Source: Pseudoramibacter faecis (GTDB taxonomy: Bacteria; Bacillota; Clostridia; Eubacteriales; Eubacteriaceae). Taken from it: a DNA stretch of 37,933 nucleotides. The DNA lies in contig NZ_JAYFFI010000022.1 of the NCBI RefSeq assembly GCF_036289405.1, positions 1-37,933 on the forward strand, in the 5' to 3' direction. Below the pieces are notes generated by a model, which saw only the letters and a list, made by a program, of their open reading frames with translations, was not told where the DNA came from and ran no database searches. Positions 17,070 to 25,001 of this stretch are shown piece after piece (within the stretch, counting starts at the first letter, position 1; every line of letters starts with the position of its first letter). Position numbers and translations under genes: made by a program.

Positions 17070-17627
17070 ATGATTGCCTTTATTGTGATTGCCGCGCTGA
17101 TCATTCTCATTGCACTGTGGTTCATCGCCACGAAAAACAGCTTCGTCCGCGCTGAAAATCAGGTGGAGGAAGGCTTCGCCACCATTGATGTCTACCTCAA
17201 AAAACGCTACGATCTAATTCCCAACCTGGTGGAAACCGTTAAAGGCTATGCCCGCCACGAATCCGAAACCCTGGAGCAGGTGATTGCGGCCCGCAATACC
17301 GCCATGCGGACGGCTCCCGCCGATCTTTCAGCCAAAATCGACAGCGAAAACGCCTTGACCGGCACCCTGCGACAGCTTTTTGCCGTCGCCGAAGCCTATC
17401 CGGATTTAAAGGCCAACGCCAATTTCATCGATTTGCAAAACCAGCTGAAGACCATCGAAGAGGACATTGCCAACGCCCGCAAATATTACAACGCCACGGT
17501 CAGGACCTTTAATAATAAAACGGAAGTCTTCCCGGCGTCCATTGTCGCAGGCATGAGCGGCTATACGGCAAAGCCCTATTTCGAAGCGGCCGATACCGAA
17601 CGCGAAAACGTCAAGGTTCAATTTTAG
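17070..17627 (+). CDS. lemA: LemA family protein
   Basis: 185 residues. A hydrophobic N-terminal anchor (2-20) is followed by a helical bundle with the family landmarks FVRAENQVEEGFATIDVYLKKR, YDLIPNLVETVKGYA, then the run of helices with YYNATVRTFNNK and FPASIVAGM near the C terminus. LemA proteins are membrane-anchored helical proteins, mostly outside the cytoplasm, of unsettled role. AGGAGG ends 7 bases before the ATG. It pairs with the DUF2207 gene downstream, a neighbourhood commonly seen for this family. Confidence 0.92.
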   Translation: MIAFIVIAALIILIALWFIATKNSFVRAENQVEEGFATIDVYLKKRYDLIPNLVETVKGYARHESETLEQVIAARNTAMRTAPADLSAKIDSENALTGTLRQLFAVAEAYPDLKANANFIDLQNQLKTIEEDIANARKYYNATVRTFNNKTEVFPASIVAGMSGYTAKPYFEAADTERENVKVQF

Positions 17628-17641
17628 TTTTTTCCATTCAC

Positions 17642-17667
17642 AGCCCGGCATTCCCGGGCTTTATTTA
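17642..17667 (+). terminator. Hairpin between lemA and the DUF2207 gene
   Basis: AGCCCGG (17642-17648) / CCGGGCT (17654-17660) followed by TTATTTAT, between two genes that seem to belong together. It may be a partial terminator that lowers downstream expression. Confidence 0.6.
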
Positions 17668-17707
17668 TCTCAAAACATGCAAAGCTTTGATTCATTCGGA
17701 GGTGATT

Positions 17708-19633
17708 ATGACTTTGCTTAAAAATCCCCGACACACTTTTCGATTTGGTCTCATCTTCGCCGTTGCCATCGTCCTGATGGCTTTCTCATCACCTGTTCTG
17801 GCCAACGAAGGCGGCTACACCACCCCTCTCTGGCATACGGAGGTCACCGTTCGGAAAGATCACACCTACGATATCACCGAGACCATTCACGTTAACTTCA
17901 ACGAAGCGCGCCATGGCATTTACCGATACATTCCCAACAGCGGCACCTTTTATCGTCAGATCAAAGGCAAGGCCGTGGCAACCGATTATCATGCCAAAAT
18001 TACCCATATCAAGGTCACCGGCGGTGAAACCGACATTGATTCCCGGAACAACAACACCGTGATCCGCATCGGCAGCAGCGACGCCACCGTCATCGGCAAT
18101 AAAACGTATGTGATTCGCTACCGATGGGATCCCGGCGACGACGGCATCACCGATTTCGACGATGTTTATTTTAATCTGGCGCCGCGGCTTTGGCCCACAG
18201 CCATCGGCCGCATGACCTTCCGCGTAAGTCTGCCCAAAAAATTTTCTGCCAAAAAGCTGCATTTTTACAGCGGCGGATACGGCAGCACCGACTCCGTGCG
18301 CGTATACTACCGTATCAACGGCAAAACCATCACCGGCCAGGTGAATGGCGGACTTAACGCCAACCAAACCCTGACCATCAATCTGCGTCTGCCAGAAGGG
18401 TATTTTATCGGCGCGCGCAAACCCAGCGACCGTGTACCCCTGGCTGCGGGTGCGGCCATCATCGCCCTGATGGCCGCGGTCATTCTGTTCTGGCATTACG
18501 GCCGGGACGAAAAACCCGTGATGCCTGTTTTCTTTAACGCGCCCCACGGATTCGATCCGGCTCAGGTAGGCACTATCGTCGACGGCAGCACCGATCAGCA
18601 GGATATCCTCGCCATGATCATTTATCTGGCCTCGCGGGGATATCTCACCATTGAGGAAACGGCCAATAAGGATTTTACCTTCCACAGGCAGAAGGACCTG
18701 CCGGCCGATGCCCCGGCCTACACCCAATTGATTTTCAACAGTCTTTTTCCCGGCAGCCGTCAAACGGCTACCAGCGATCAGTTGGCCGACGATTTTTATC
18801 AAACGGTCAGCGAGGGGAAGACCATGGTGATGGACACTTTCCGCCTGCCGGATACCGAATTGTTCACCCCTGCCTCTCAGGCACTAAAAGCTGCATTGAT
18901 CGGTCTGGCAATCGCCGTTGCCCTTTTCGCCGGATATGCTATCTGCTACGCCTGGAACGGCGGCTTTGATCTTTATCCCTTCTTCTTCTGCACGGCCTTC
19001 TTTGGCAGCGTTCTCCTCGTCCCAGCCTTTTGGCTCGGTCATTTTCTGGAATACGGGGCGGGCATGAAGGCTTCTAAGCGTCGGGGACTTTGTTTTCTCT
19101 TCGGGCTAATCACTGCAGCAGTCACTGCGGGCATCGGCATATGGACCGCCGTTAAGCTTTCCCCGCTGATGATCGTTCCCGTCATCGCGATCCCCCTGCT
19201 GGTGCTTATCAGCGCCAAGGCGACCAAACGCACACGCAACGGCAATACCTGGCTCGGAGAAGTGCTGGGCTTCAAGCACTTTATCGAACTGGCTGAAGCC
19301 GATCGTCTGAGGGTGCTGCTCAACGACAATCCCAGCTATTTTTATGACGTGCTGCCCTATGCCTACGTGCTGGGCGTCACCGATCAATGGGCCAAACGTT
19401 TTGAATCGCTGTCCGTCGAACCGCCCAGCTGGTACAGCACCTATCGCCCAATGACTACTTGGAACACGCTTTGGTTTGCCTCTGCGTTTAGCCACAGCAT
19501 GGCCAATATGAGCGCCTCGATGATTCAAATCCCCAGCGACTCAGGAAGTGGCGGTTTCGGCGGAGGAGGCTTCGGCGGAGGAGGCGGCTTTTCCGGCGGC
19601 GGAGGAGGCGGCGGGGGTGGCGGCTCCTGGTAA
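17708..19633 (+). CDS. DUF2207 membrane protein with glycine-rich C terminus
   Basis: 641 residues. A signal peptide (about 1-33, cut after PVLA) leads an extracytoplasmic DUF2207 domain of strands (HTEVTVRKDHTYDITETIHV, ARHGIYRYIPN, YVIRYRW). A membrane span follows at about 250-270, a cytoplasmic winged-helix-like part (DQQDILAMIIYLASRGYLTI) and a further group of three to four spans at about 400-505. The last 30 residues are nearly all Gly with a few Phe and Ser, ending GGGSW. GGAGGTG precedes the ATG at 17708. The function of the family is not known; a role in envelope upkeep or export with LemA is a guess. Confidence 0.88.
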   Translation: MTLLKNPRHTFRFGLIFAVAIVLMAFSSPVLANEGGYTTPLWHTEVTVRKDHTYDITETIHVNFNEARHGIYRYIPNSGTFYRQIKGKAVATDYHAKITHIKVTGGETDIDSRNNNTVIRIGSSDATVIGNKTYVIRYRWDPGDDGITDFDDVYFNLAPRLWPTAIGRMTFRVSLPKKFSAKKLHFYSGGYGSTDSVRVYYRINGKTITGQVNGGLNANQTLTINLRLPEGYFIGARKPSDRVPLAAGAAIIALMAAVILFWHYGRDEKPVMPVFFNAPHGFDPAQVGTIVDGSTDQQDILAMIIYLASRGYLTIEETANKDFTFHRQKDLPADAPAYTQLIFNSLFPGSRQTATSDQLADDFYQTVSEGKTMVMDTFRLPDTELFTPASQALKAALIGLAIAVALFAGYAICYAWNGGFDLYPFFFCTAFFGSVLLVPAFWLGHFLEYGAGMKASKRRGLCFLFGLITAAVTAGIGIWTAVKLSPLMIVPVIAIPLLVLISAKATKRTRNGNTWLGEVLGFKHFIELAEADRLRVLLNDNPSYFYDVLPYAYVLGVTDQWAKRFESLSVEPPSWYSTYRPMTTWNTLWFASAFSHSMANMSASMIQIPSDSGSGGFGGGGFGGGGGFSGGGGGGGGGGSW

Positions 19634-19677
19634 ACCGAAATCGCTTTTCAATACCCCGCAGCACGGCACTATTACTC

Positions 19678-19712
19678 TGCGGTTGGTACATCCTGCACCA
19701 ACCGCATTTTTC
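19678..19712 (+). terminator. Terminator after the DUF2207 gene
   Basis: Ten-base perfect stem TGCGGTTGGT / ACCAACCGCA with a 9-base loop and TTTTTC after it. Confidence 0.9.
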
Positions 19713-19746
19713 ATAAGCAGCAAATTTTGCTTTTTTCTTTGATTGT

Positions 19747-19775
19747 TTGCCGATCGTCCAGCAAAGCGGTATAAT
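19747..19775 (+). promoter_or_regulatory. Sigma-A promoter of the aldolase-rluA-recU-luxS operon
   Basis: TTGCCG (19747-19752), exactly 17 bases, TATAAT (19770-19775). The start of transcription would be near 19782, about 58 bases before the ATG. Confidence 0.7.
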
Positions 19776-19839
19776 GATCTCGTTCATTTATACTTAATTT
19801 GTCAATGCCCCATTGCTAACTTGTGACAAAGGAGGAATT

Positions 19840-20763
19840 ATGCCACTCGTCACATCCAAACGCATGTTCGAAGCCGCCCAGTCCGGACATTATGCCATCG
19901 GCGCCTTCAATGCCAATAATATGGAAATCATTCAGGGAATCATCTCCGCGGCCGAGCGGGAAAGCAGCCCGGTGATCCTTCAGGTTTCCGAGAAATCCCG
20001 GGAATATACCAACCCGGTCTATCTGATTAAGTTGGTAGAAGCCGCCGTGGCCACCAGCGACGTGCCCGTCTGTCTGCATCTGGACGACGGCCCGGATTAC
20101 GAAACCTGTGTCGCCTGCATCGATTCGGGCTACACTTCCGTCATGATCGACGGCTCCCGACTCCCCTTTGAAGAAAACATCGCGCTGACCAAAAAAGTCG
20201 TCGACTACGCCCACGATCGCGGGGTCGTCGTCGAAGGCGGGCTCGGCGATCTGCACGGCGACGCCGAATCCGACGTGCCCCTGGCACTGACCGATCCGAA
20301 CCACGCCGTCGATTTTGTCGCCGCCACCGGAGTGGACTCCCTTGCGGTGGCCATCGGTACCTGCTATGGCCCCTATAAATTTAAAAGCGAACCCACCCTG
20401 GCCTTTGAGCGCCTGCAAGATATGTCCAATCAGCTGCCGGGCTTTCCTTTGGTGCTTCACGGTGCGTCCTCGGTTCCGAAGGAATTTGTGGATCTGAACA
20501 ACCAATACGGCGCTGACATCAACCGCGCCCAGGGCGTTCCGGAGGACATGCTGCGAGAGGCCGCCAGGCTTGGCATCGCCAAGATCAACATCGAGACCGA
20601 TTTAAATCTGGTGATGACTGCCTGTATCCGCCAGTTCTTTATCGAGCATCCCGACGCTTTCGATCCGCAAAAATATCTGGGGCCGGGCCGCAGCGCCATT
20701 CGCTCAATGGTTATCCATAAAATGCGCCATGTTTTAGGCTGCAGTCACGGTGGACAGGGATGA
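19840..20763 (+). CDS. Class II fructose-bisphosphate aldolase family protein with altered metal site
   Basis: 307 residues with the aldolase TIM barrel: GAFNANNMEIIQGI near 21-34, a catalytic-Asp motif at 80-84, SVMIDGS, LVLHGASSVP at 204-213, and the phosphate-binding KINIETDLNL near the C terminus. The normal HLDHG reads HLDDG (His to Asp at 83), the usual VEGELG reads VEGGLG (Glu to Gly at 134) and GTSHG reads GTCYG (His to Tyr at 176). Only one of the three zinc-ligand His, His207, is kept. The catalytic Asp82 remains. It may therefore not be a normal zinc aldolase: dead, differently metallated or repurposed. GGAGG precedes the ATG. It leads an operon with rluA, recU and luxS. Confidence 0.85.
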   Translation: MPLVTSKRMFEAAQSGHYAIGAFNANNMEIIQGIISAAERESSPVILQVSEKSREYTNPVYLIKLVEAAVATSDVPVCLHLDDGPDYETCVACIDSGYTSVMIDGSRLPFEENIALTKKVVDYAHDRGVVVEGGLGDLHGDAESDVPLALTDPNHAVDFVAATGVDSLAVAIGTCYGPYKFKSEPTLAFERLQDMSNQLPGFPLVLHGASSVPKEFVDLNNQYGADINRAQGVPEDMLREAARLGIAKINIETDLNLVMTACIRQFFIEHPDAFDPQKYLGPGRSAIRSMVIHKMRHVLGCSHGGQG

Positions 20764-21704
20764 TCCAATTAACGATTTCCGACGATGCCGCGGAGCAGCG
20801 CATGGATCGCTTTCTCTCCAAGTGGCTGCCCCAGGCCAATAAAGGTTTTTTGATGAAGATGCTGCGCAAAAAACGCATCAAGCTCGACGGGCACCGCGCC
20901 AGCCCCAGGGACTATCTTCAAAAAGGACAGATCCTCACCTTCTATTTTTCCGAAGAAACCTACCGGCAATTTCGCGGACAGCCGGCGGCTCCCCGCGAGC
21001 CGGGCCTGCCTGATTCCCTGAAGGCTTTGATGCAGCCGCCCCTTTACGAGGATGACCGCCTGATCGCCGTGAACAAACCCGCCGGCTTGCTGACCCAGCC
21101 GGATCACACCGGCACGCCGTCTCTGGCCGATCTGGCAAAAACGCTACCCCACTCGGGCACCTTTCATCCGGCGCCGGCCAACCGACTCGACCGCAACACC
21201 AGCGGCGTCGTTCTGATTCCCAAGAACTACTCCACGCAAAAGCAAATCGTGGCGGCCATTGAGGCTCATCATGCCTGCAAATCTTATTGGGCCATTGTCG
21301 CCGGGAAAATCACCCGGGGTGCCAAGCTGCATTCAAGGCTCACCAAAGATGCCACGCACAATATCGTCCGGGAAGAAACCGATGGGCAGCGGGAAGCCCG
21401 GCTGCGCTATCAACCGCTTTGTTCCGGCGATGCGGCCAGTCTTATCGCCATCGAACTCGGCTCTGGCCGCAGCCACCAAATCCGCGTGCAGTTGGCCGGC
21501 ATCGGGCACCCCATCGTCGGGGATCCCAAATATGGCAGCCGCAGCCACAACCGTGAATGGGCTGCCCTTTACGGTCTGCACCATCAGCTGCTTCACGCGC
21601 GTCGCTACACGATTTCCGAATTAAATATCGATGTGGTCGCACCGCCGCCGGAACGTTTTTGCGCTGTCGCAGAACATCTCGGGCTGGCGCTACCCCGCAT
21701 CTAA
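20760..21704 (+). CDS. RluA-family 23S rRNA pseudouridine synthase
   Basis: 314 residues. An S4-like RNA-binding domain at about 1-65 (DRFLSKWLPQANKGFLMKML, RIKLDG) is followed by the RluA catalytic domain. The catalytic Asp is Asp144 in NRLDRNTSGV; IAVNKPAGLLTQP near 102-114 and GSGRSHQIRVQLAGIGHPIVGD later are the other two family motifs. It turns specific uridines into pseudouridines; the exact target cannot be read from sequence, though the S4 domain points to a ribosomal RNA target of the RluC/RluD kind. Its ATG overlaps the aldolase stop codon (ATGA), so translation is coupled. Confidence 0.92.
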   Translation: MIQLTISDDAAEQRMDRFLSKWLPQANKGFLMKMLRKKRIKLDGHRASPRDYLQKGQILTFYFSEETYRQFRGQPAAPREPGLPDSLKALMQPPLYEDDRLIAVNKPAGLLTQPDHTGTPSLADLAKTLPHSGTFHPAPANRLDRNTSGVVLIPKNYSTQKQIVAAIEAHHACKSYWAIVAGKITRGAKLHSRLTKDATHNIVREETDGQREARLRYQPLCSGDAASLIAIELGSGRSHQIRVQLAGIGHPIVGDPKYGSRSHNREWAALYGLHHQLLHARRYTISELNIDVVAPPPERFCAVAEHLGLALPRI

Positions 21705-21724
21705 TCGCATCACAGGAGGTTTTC

Positions 21725-22282
21725 ATGGGCTATTGGCATTCCCGCGGGCTCCGCGGCTCCTATCTCGAGTCCCTGATCAACACGACCAATCAATTTTATT
21801 TGGAGCATGAGCTGGCCGTCGTCCAGAAACTGCCGACTGCCATCACCCCGGTCGAACTCGACAAGCAAAAGGGCACCATCAAACTGGCCTATTTCGACGC
21901 CAAGAGCACCGTTGACTACATGGGCAACGTGCAGGGGATTCCCGTTTGCTTCGACGCCAAAGAAACCAACCTCAAGAATCTGCCGCTCTACAATATCCAT
22001 GATCACCAGATCGCATTCATGGACGCTTTTCAAAAACAAGACGGCCTGGCTTTTCTCATCGTGTTCTTTAAGAAAATCGACCAATGCTTTCTTCTTCCTT
22101 TTGAAGTGCTCAAGCATTATTGGGACGGCGCCCAAAAAGACGGCCGCCACTCCATCCCGATCTCAGCCTTTGAAAACCGCTACCGCATTCGGGAGGCCGG
22201 CTCTATCCAACTGCACTATCTCGAGGCGTTAAATATCTATTTATCTGATTTAAAAAACCAAAAGGAGGCTCTTTTACGATGA
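21725..22282 (+). CDS. recU: Holliday junction resolvase RecU
   Basis: 185 residues, usual for the family. The nuclease core is clear: N-terminal RGSYLESLINTTNQFYLEH with the first acidic residue, KLPTAITPVELDK, AYFDAKSTVDYMG with the metal-binding Asp, PVCFDAKET (the D/ExK-type site) and NIHDHQIAFMDAFQKQ. RecU cuts four-way junctions in recombination and helps chromosome segregation in Bacillota. AGGAGG lies 7 bases before the ATG. In many Bacillota recU sits next to a penicillin-binding protein gene; here it is instead between rluA and luxS, which is unusual. Confidence 0.93.
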   Translation: MGYWHSRGLRGSYLESLINTTNQFYLEHELAVVQKLPTAITPVELDKQKGTIKLAYFDAKSTVDYMGNVQGIPVCFDAKETNLKNLPLYNIHDHQIAFMDAFQKQDGLAFLIVFFKKIDQCFLLPFEVLKHYWDGAQKDGRHSIPISAFENRYRIREAGSIQLHYLEALNIYLSDLKNQKEALLR

Positions 22283-22773
22283 AGATTCACGAACTCGAAA
22301 AAATTCCCAGCTTTACCGTCAACCATTTAAAACTCCTGCGAGGCATTTATGTATCCCGGAAGGATGCGGTCGGCGATCAAATCGTCACGACCTTTGATAT
22401 CCGCATGAAGGAACCCAACCGCGAACCGGTGATGAACACCGCCGAATGCCACACCATCGAGCATCTTGGCGCGACATATTTGCGAAACGATCCAATCATC
22501 TCCGAACAGATTATCTATTTTGGGCCGATGGGCTGCCGCACCGGCTTCTACCTGGTGATGAAAGGCGACCTGACAAGCCGCGACATCGTGCCGCTCATCA
22601 CGAATCTGTATCGCTTTATGGCGACCTTTGAAGGCGATATCCCCGGCGCCGCCGCCAAAGACTGCGGCAACTACCTCGACCAGAATCTCGCCATGGCCAA
22701 ATACGAATCCCAAAAATTTCTCACTGAAGTGCTCGAAAACCTCAGCGATGCCAATCTGATTTATCCGGCATAA
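22279..22773 (+). CDS. luxS: S-ribosylhomocysteine lyase LuxS
   Basis: 164 residues. The metal ligands are His58 and His62 in ECHTIEH and Cys129 in KDCGNYLD; the catalytic Cys is Cys86 in PMGCRTGF. All key residues are present. It splits S-ribosylhomocysteine to homocysteine and DPD, the precursor of autoinducer 2, as part of the activated methyl cycle. The ATG overlaps the recU stop (ATGA), with AAAGGAGG 11 bases upstream. Last gene of the operon; no pfs/mtnN or methionine gene is nearby. Confidence 0.97.
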   Translation: MKIHELEKIPSFTVNHLKLLRGIYVSRKDAVGDQIVTTFDIRMKEPNREPVMNTAECHTIEHLGATYLRNDPIISEQIIYFGPMGCRTGFYLVMKGDLTSRDIVPLITNLYRFMATFEGDIPGAAAKDCGNYLDQNLAMAKYESQKFLTEVLENLSDANLIYPA

Positions 22774-22811
22774 ACGTCGCCGCCATCTCCCGTTTTCGCT
22801 TCAAAAAGCAC

Positions 22812-22847
22812 AAAGCCCCGAAAGCCAACCGGCTCTCGGGGTTATTT
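22812..22847. terminator. Bidirectional terminator between luxS and the pyrimidine operon
   Basis: AAGCCCCGAAAGCC / GGCTCTCGGGGTT with a 4-base loop. The plus side ends in ATTTTC for luxS; the minus side ends in CTTTGTGCTTTTT for the last gene of the pyrimidine operon. Confidence 0.85.
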
Positions 22848-22869
22848 TCATAAAGGGTATTTGACTTTT

Positions 22870-23238
22870 TTAAAGCGTTTCGTACACAAATCGGGCCACG
22901 GTGCACAGCGGCGGCTCTGGCAGCACGTCGATGGAGCTGGGATACGGCGGATCTTTAGGCACTTCGATAATTTTAAACGCCCGCACTTCAATCAGGCTCT
23001 TTTTGCCGGCCTGCTTTCTTAAGCCCGCCACCAATTCGATATAATCGCCGGCGAACATCGGCACGTAAAGGCGGATCTTTTTGACTGCCACACAATGGCC
23101 GGTATTGCCGAAGGCCTTGGCCATCAGACGATTTGCCGTGTCGCCCATCAGAGTGATGCAGCGTGCGCCGTTGACCACGCCGCCGCCATAAAACACATCG
23201 CGGTCGGACATACGATAACGCATTGTTACGGTTTCCAT
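22870..23238 (-). CDS. Hotdog-fold protein, candidate beta-aminoacyl-CoA ammonia-lyase, small partner
   Basis: 122 residues with one hotdog fold: MRYRMSDRDVFYGGGVVNGARCITLMGD near the start (the helix and loop that shape the acyl-CoA pocket), LYVPMFAGDYIELVAG as central strands, and EPPLCTVARFVYE at the end. This layout (S-x-x-D-x-x-Y-x-G-G-x-V-x-G-A-R) is that of 3-aminobutyryl-CoA and beta-alanyl-CoA ammonia-lyases. These remove ammonia from a beta-aminoacyl-CoA to give an enoyl-CoA. GGGGAGG precedes the ATG. It follows its larger sister after 17 bases and is the last gene of the operon. Together they may form a heteromer. General thioesterase or MaoC-like function is the main alternative. 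Confidence 0.7.
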   Translation of the reverse strand: METVTMRYRMSDRDVFYGGGVVNGARCITLMGDTANRLMAKAFGNTGHCVAVKKIRLYVPMFAGDYIELVAGLRKQAGKKSLIEVRAFKIIEVPKDPPYPSSIDVLPEPPLCTVARFVYETL

Positions 23239-23255
23239 ATCTGTTTCCTCCCCGC

Positions 23256-23732
23256 TTAAATTGTCAATTCCGATTCCGGAAAGTCGTCCAGTTCCCGCCA
23301 GGGATCTACAACGGTGCCGTCAGGCTGTTCGCCGCGCTGCAAATGCTTTTTGACCACCAGGCGCACATTGCCCTCGGTGCACAGCAGCGGCTCGTCAAAC
23401 CAGACCATATCGCCGGGGCGCGCCCCTGCTTTTCCGGCGCGTTCCGCTGTTGTCGCAAGCTTGTACACTTCGATGCGGCAATCCCGGGAGGTATTGCCCA
23501 CATGGATCATCGTCGCCTTGTATTCCATCATGTCCCCGACGTATACATCGTGGTGGATCGCCACGTCGTGGTAGCCCAGGCACAGGGATTCGTCCCCGTC
23601 GTTCAGGATCATCTGCTCGGTTTCGACGTCGCCGATGAAATCAAACTGTCTGCCGAAAGGCACCAAGCCGTCGGGACCCGCCGCGTCGGCTGTCGTCATA
23701 TTATAGCTCAAATAGGATACTTTTCTGGCCAT
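23256..23732 (-). CDS. Hotdog-fold protein, candidate beta-aminoacyl-CoA ammonia-lyase, large partner
   Basis: 158 residues, close in size to the beta-alanyl-CoA ammonia-lyase of Clostridium propionicum. It shares blocks with that family: GDVETEQMILNDGDESLCLGY, then VYVGDMMEYKATMIHVGNTSRDCRIEVYKLAT and EPLLCTEGNVRLVVKK. The N-terminal motif differs from the small partner: where the latter has FYGGGVVNGAR this one has AAGPDGLVPFGRQ, so the two may share one active site at their interface (inference). GAGG lies before the ATG, 39 bases after the CoA-transferase gene. Operon context (beta-amino acid formation upstream) supports the deamination role. Confidence 0.7.
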   Translation of the reverse strand: MARKVSYLSYNMTTADAAGPDGLVPFGRQFDFIGDVETEQMILNDGDESLCLGYHDVAIHHDVYVGDMMEYKATMIHVGNTSRDCRIEVYKLATTAERAGKAGARPGDMVWFDEPLLCTEGNVRLVVKKHLQRGEQPDGTVVDPWRELDDFPESELTI

Positions 23733-23771
23733 TTTTTCCTCGATACTTTCTCTTAATATATTTGCTACCGC

Positions 23772-24956
23772 TCAGATCACGCCTTCTTCGTGAAGCCTGG
23801 CCGCTTCCTCCTCCGACAGCCAAAACACTTCCTGATTGTGCTGGCCCAATGTCGGCGAAGGCGCCACGACCCGGCCGGGGGTTTCGGACAGCTTGGCCAC
23901 AACCCCCTGAAAATACAGGTCTCCGGCCGTCGGATGGTTGGCGTGCACCATCATTTCCCGGGCCTTGGTGTGGGGATGCTCGATGGCCTCCTTCACGTCG
24001 AGCACCGGCCCGCAGGGAATATTGGCTTTGTCCATAATCGCCTCGATTTCCTGCTTGGTATACTGTGCCGTCCAATCGTTAATCAGTGCGTGCAGCTCCG
24101 GATGATAATTGGCCATCCGGTCGATGTTTGTCAGATAGCGCGGATCCTCGATGAGCGCTTCCCGGCCCAGCACCTTGCAGAGTCTGGCCCACATCGGGTC
24201 GTTGCCGACGCCGATGGTCACATAGCCATCCTTACAGGCAAAGACATCGAAGGGCGCAATGGAGGCATCCTCGTTGCCGTTGCGCGTCGGGATGACGCCG
24301 TCCATGGTATAGTTCGGAATGGCGTTTTCCAGCATGCTGAAGATCGTATCCATCATGGCCACGTCCACCAGCTGTCCTTCGCCGGTCCGTTCTCTGTGAT
24401 GGAGCGCGATAAGTGCGCCCACCGCCTGATAAATGCCCGAAACGTGGTCGGCAATAGACGGGCCGGCTTTGACCGGCTCGCCGTCTTTAAAGCCCGTCAA
24501 GTTCAAAAGGCCCCCCATGGCCTGAGCCACGGTGTCATAACACGGGCGGTGCCCAATGGGGCTGGTCTGACCGAAGCCGGACCCCGAAACATAAATGATG
24601 CGCGGATTGATTTTGCGGATGGTTTCGTAATCGATCTGAAGCCGCTTGGTGACGCCGCCTTTAAAGTTTTCGCAGAAGAAGTCCGCATCCTTCACCAAAT
24701 CATAGAGCATTTTGCGGCCCTTCTCCGATTTGAGATTGAGGGTGACCCCCTTCTTGTTCCGGTTAATGCTGCAAAAGAAGCCGCTTTCGCCGCTGGCCTC
24801 GTCGATGGGGCCCCAGGTGCGGCACTGATCGCCGTGAATCGGCTCCACCTTGATGACTTCCGCACCGTAATCCGCGAAGAACATGGTGCAAAACGGACCG
24901 CTTAACGCCGTTGTCAGGTCGATCACTTTCAGATCGGATAATGCTTTTTGAGACAT
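23772..24956 (-). CDS. CaiB/BaiF-family (class III) CoA transferase
   Basis: 394 residues, typical length. N-terminal LKVIDLTTALSGPFCTMFFADYGAEVIKVE is the family opening; FCENFKGGVTKRLQID and PRIIYVSGSGFGQTSP follow, then GPSIADHVSGIYQAVGALIAL, in which the Asp is the catalytic residue that carries the acyl/CoA intermediate, and TGEGQLVDVAMMDT. It swaps CoA between acyl groups. Racemases of the same family exist, but the place in the operon, after beta-amino acid release and before ammonia-lyase-like genes, suggests that it makes beta-alanyl-CoA or beta-aminoisobutyryl-CoA (inference). AAGGGGG precedes the ATG. Confidence 0.85.
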   Translation of the reverse strand: MSQKALSDLKVIDLTTALSGPFCTMFFADYGAEVIKVEPIHGDQCRTWGPIDEASGESGFFCSINRNKKGVTLNLKSEKGRKMLYDLVKDADFFCENFKGGVTKRLQIDYETIRKINPRIIYVSGSGFGQTSPIGHRPCYDTVAQAMGGLLNLTGFKDGEPVKAGPSIADHVSGIYQAVGALIALHHRERTGEGQLVDVAMMDTIFSMLENAIPNYTMDGVIPTRNGNEDASIAPFDVFACKDGYVTIGVGNDPMWARLCKVLGREALIEDPRYLTNIDRMANYHPELHALINDWTAQYTKQEIEAIMDKANIPCGPVLDVKEAIEHPHTKAREMMVHANHPTAGDLYFQGVVAKLSETPGRVVAPSPTLGQHNQEVFWLSEEEAARLHEEGVI

Positions 24957-25001
24957 CGCAGTCCCCCTTTCTGTACGTTCTTAAAATGTTCTTTCCCAGG
25001 C

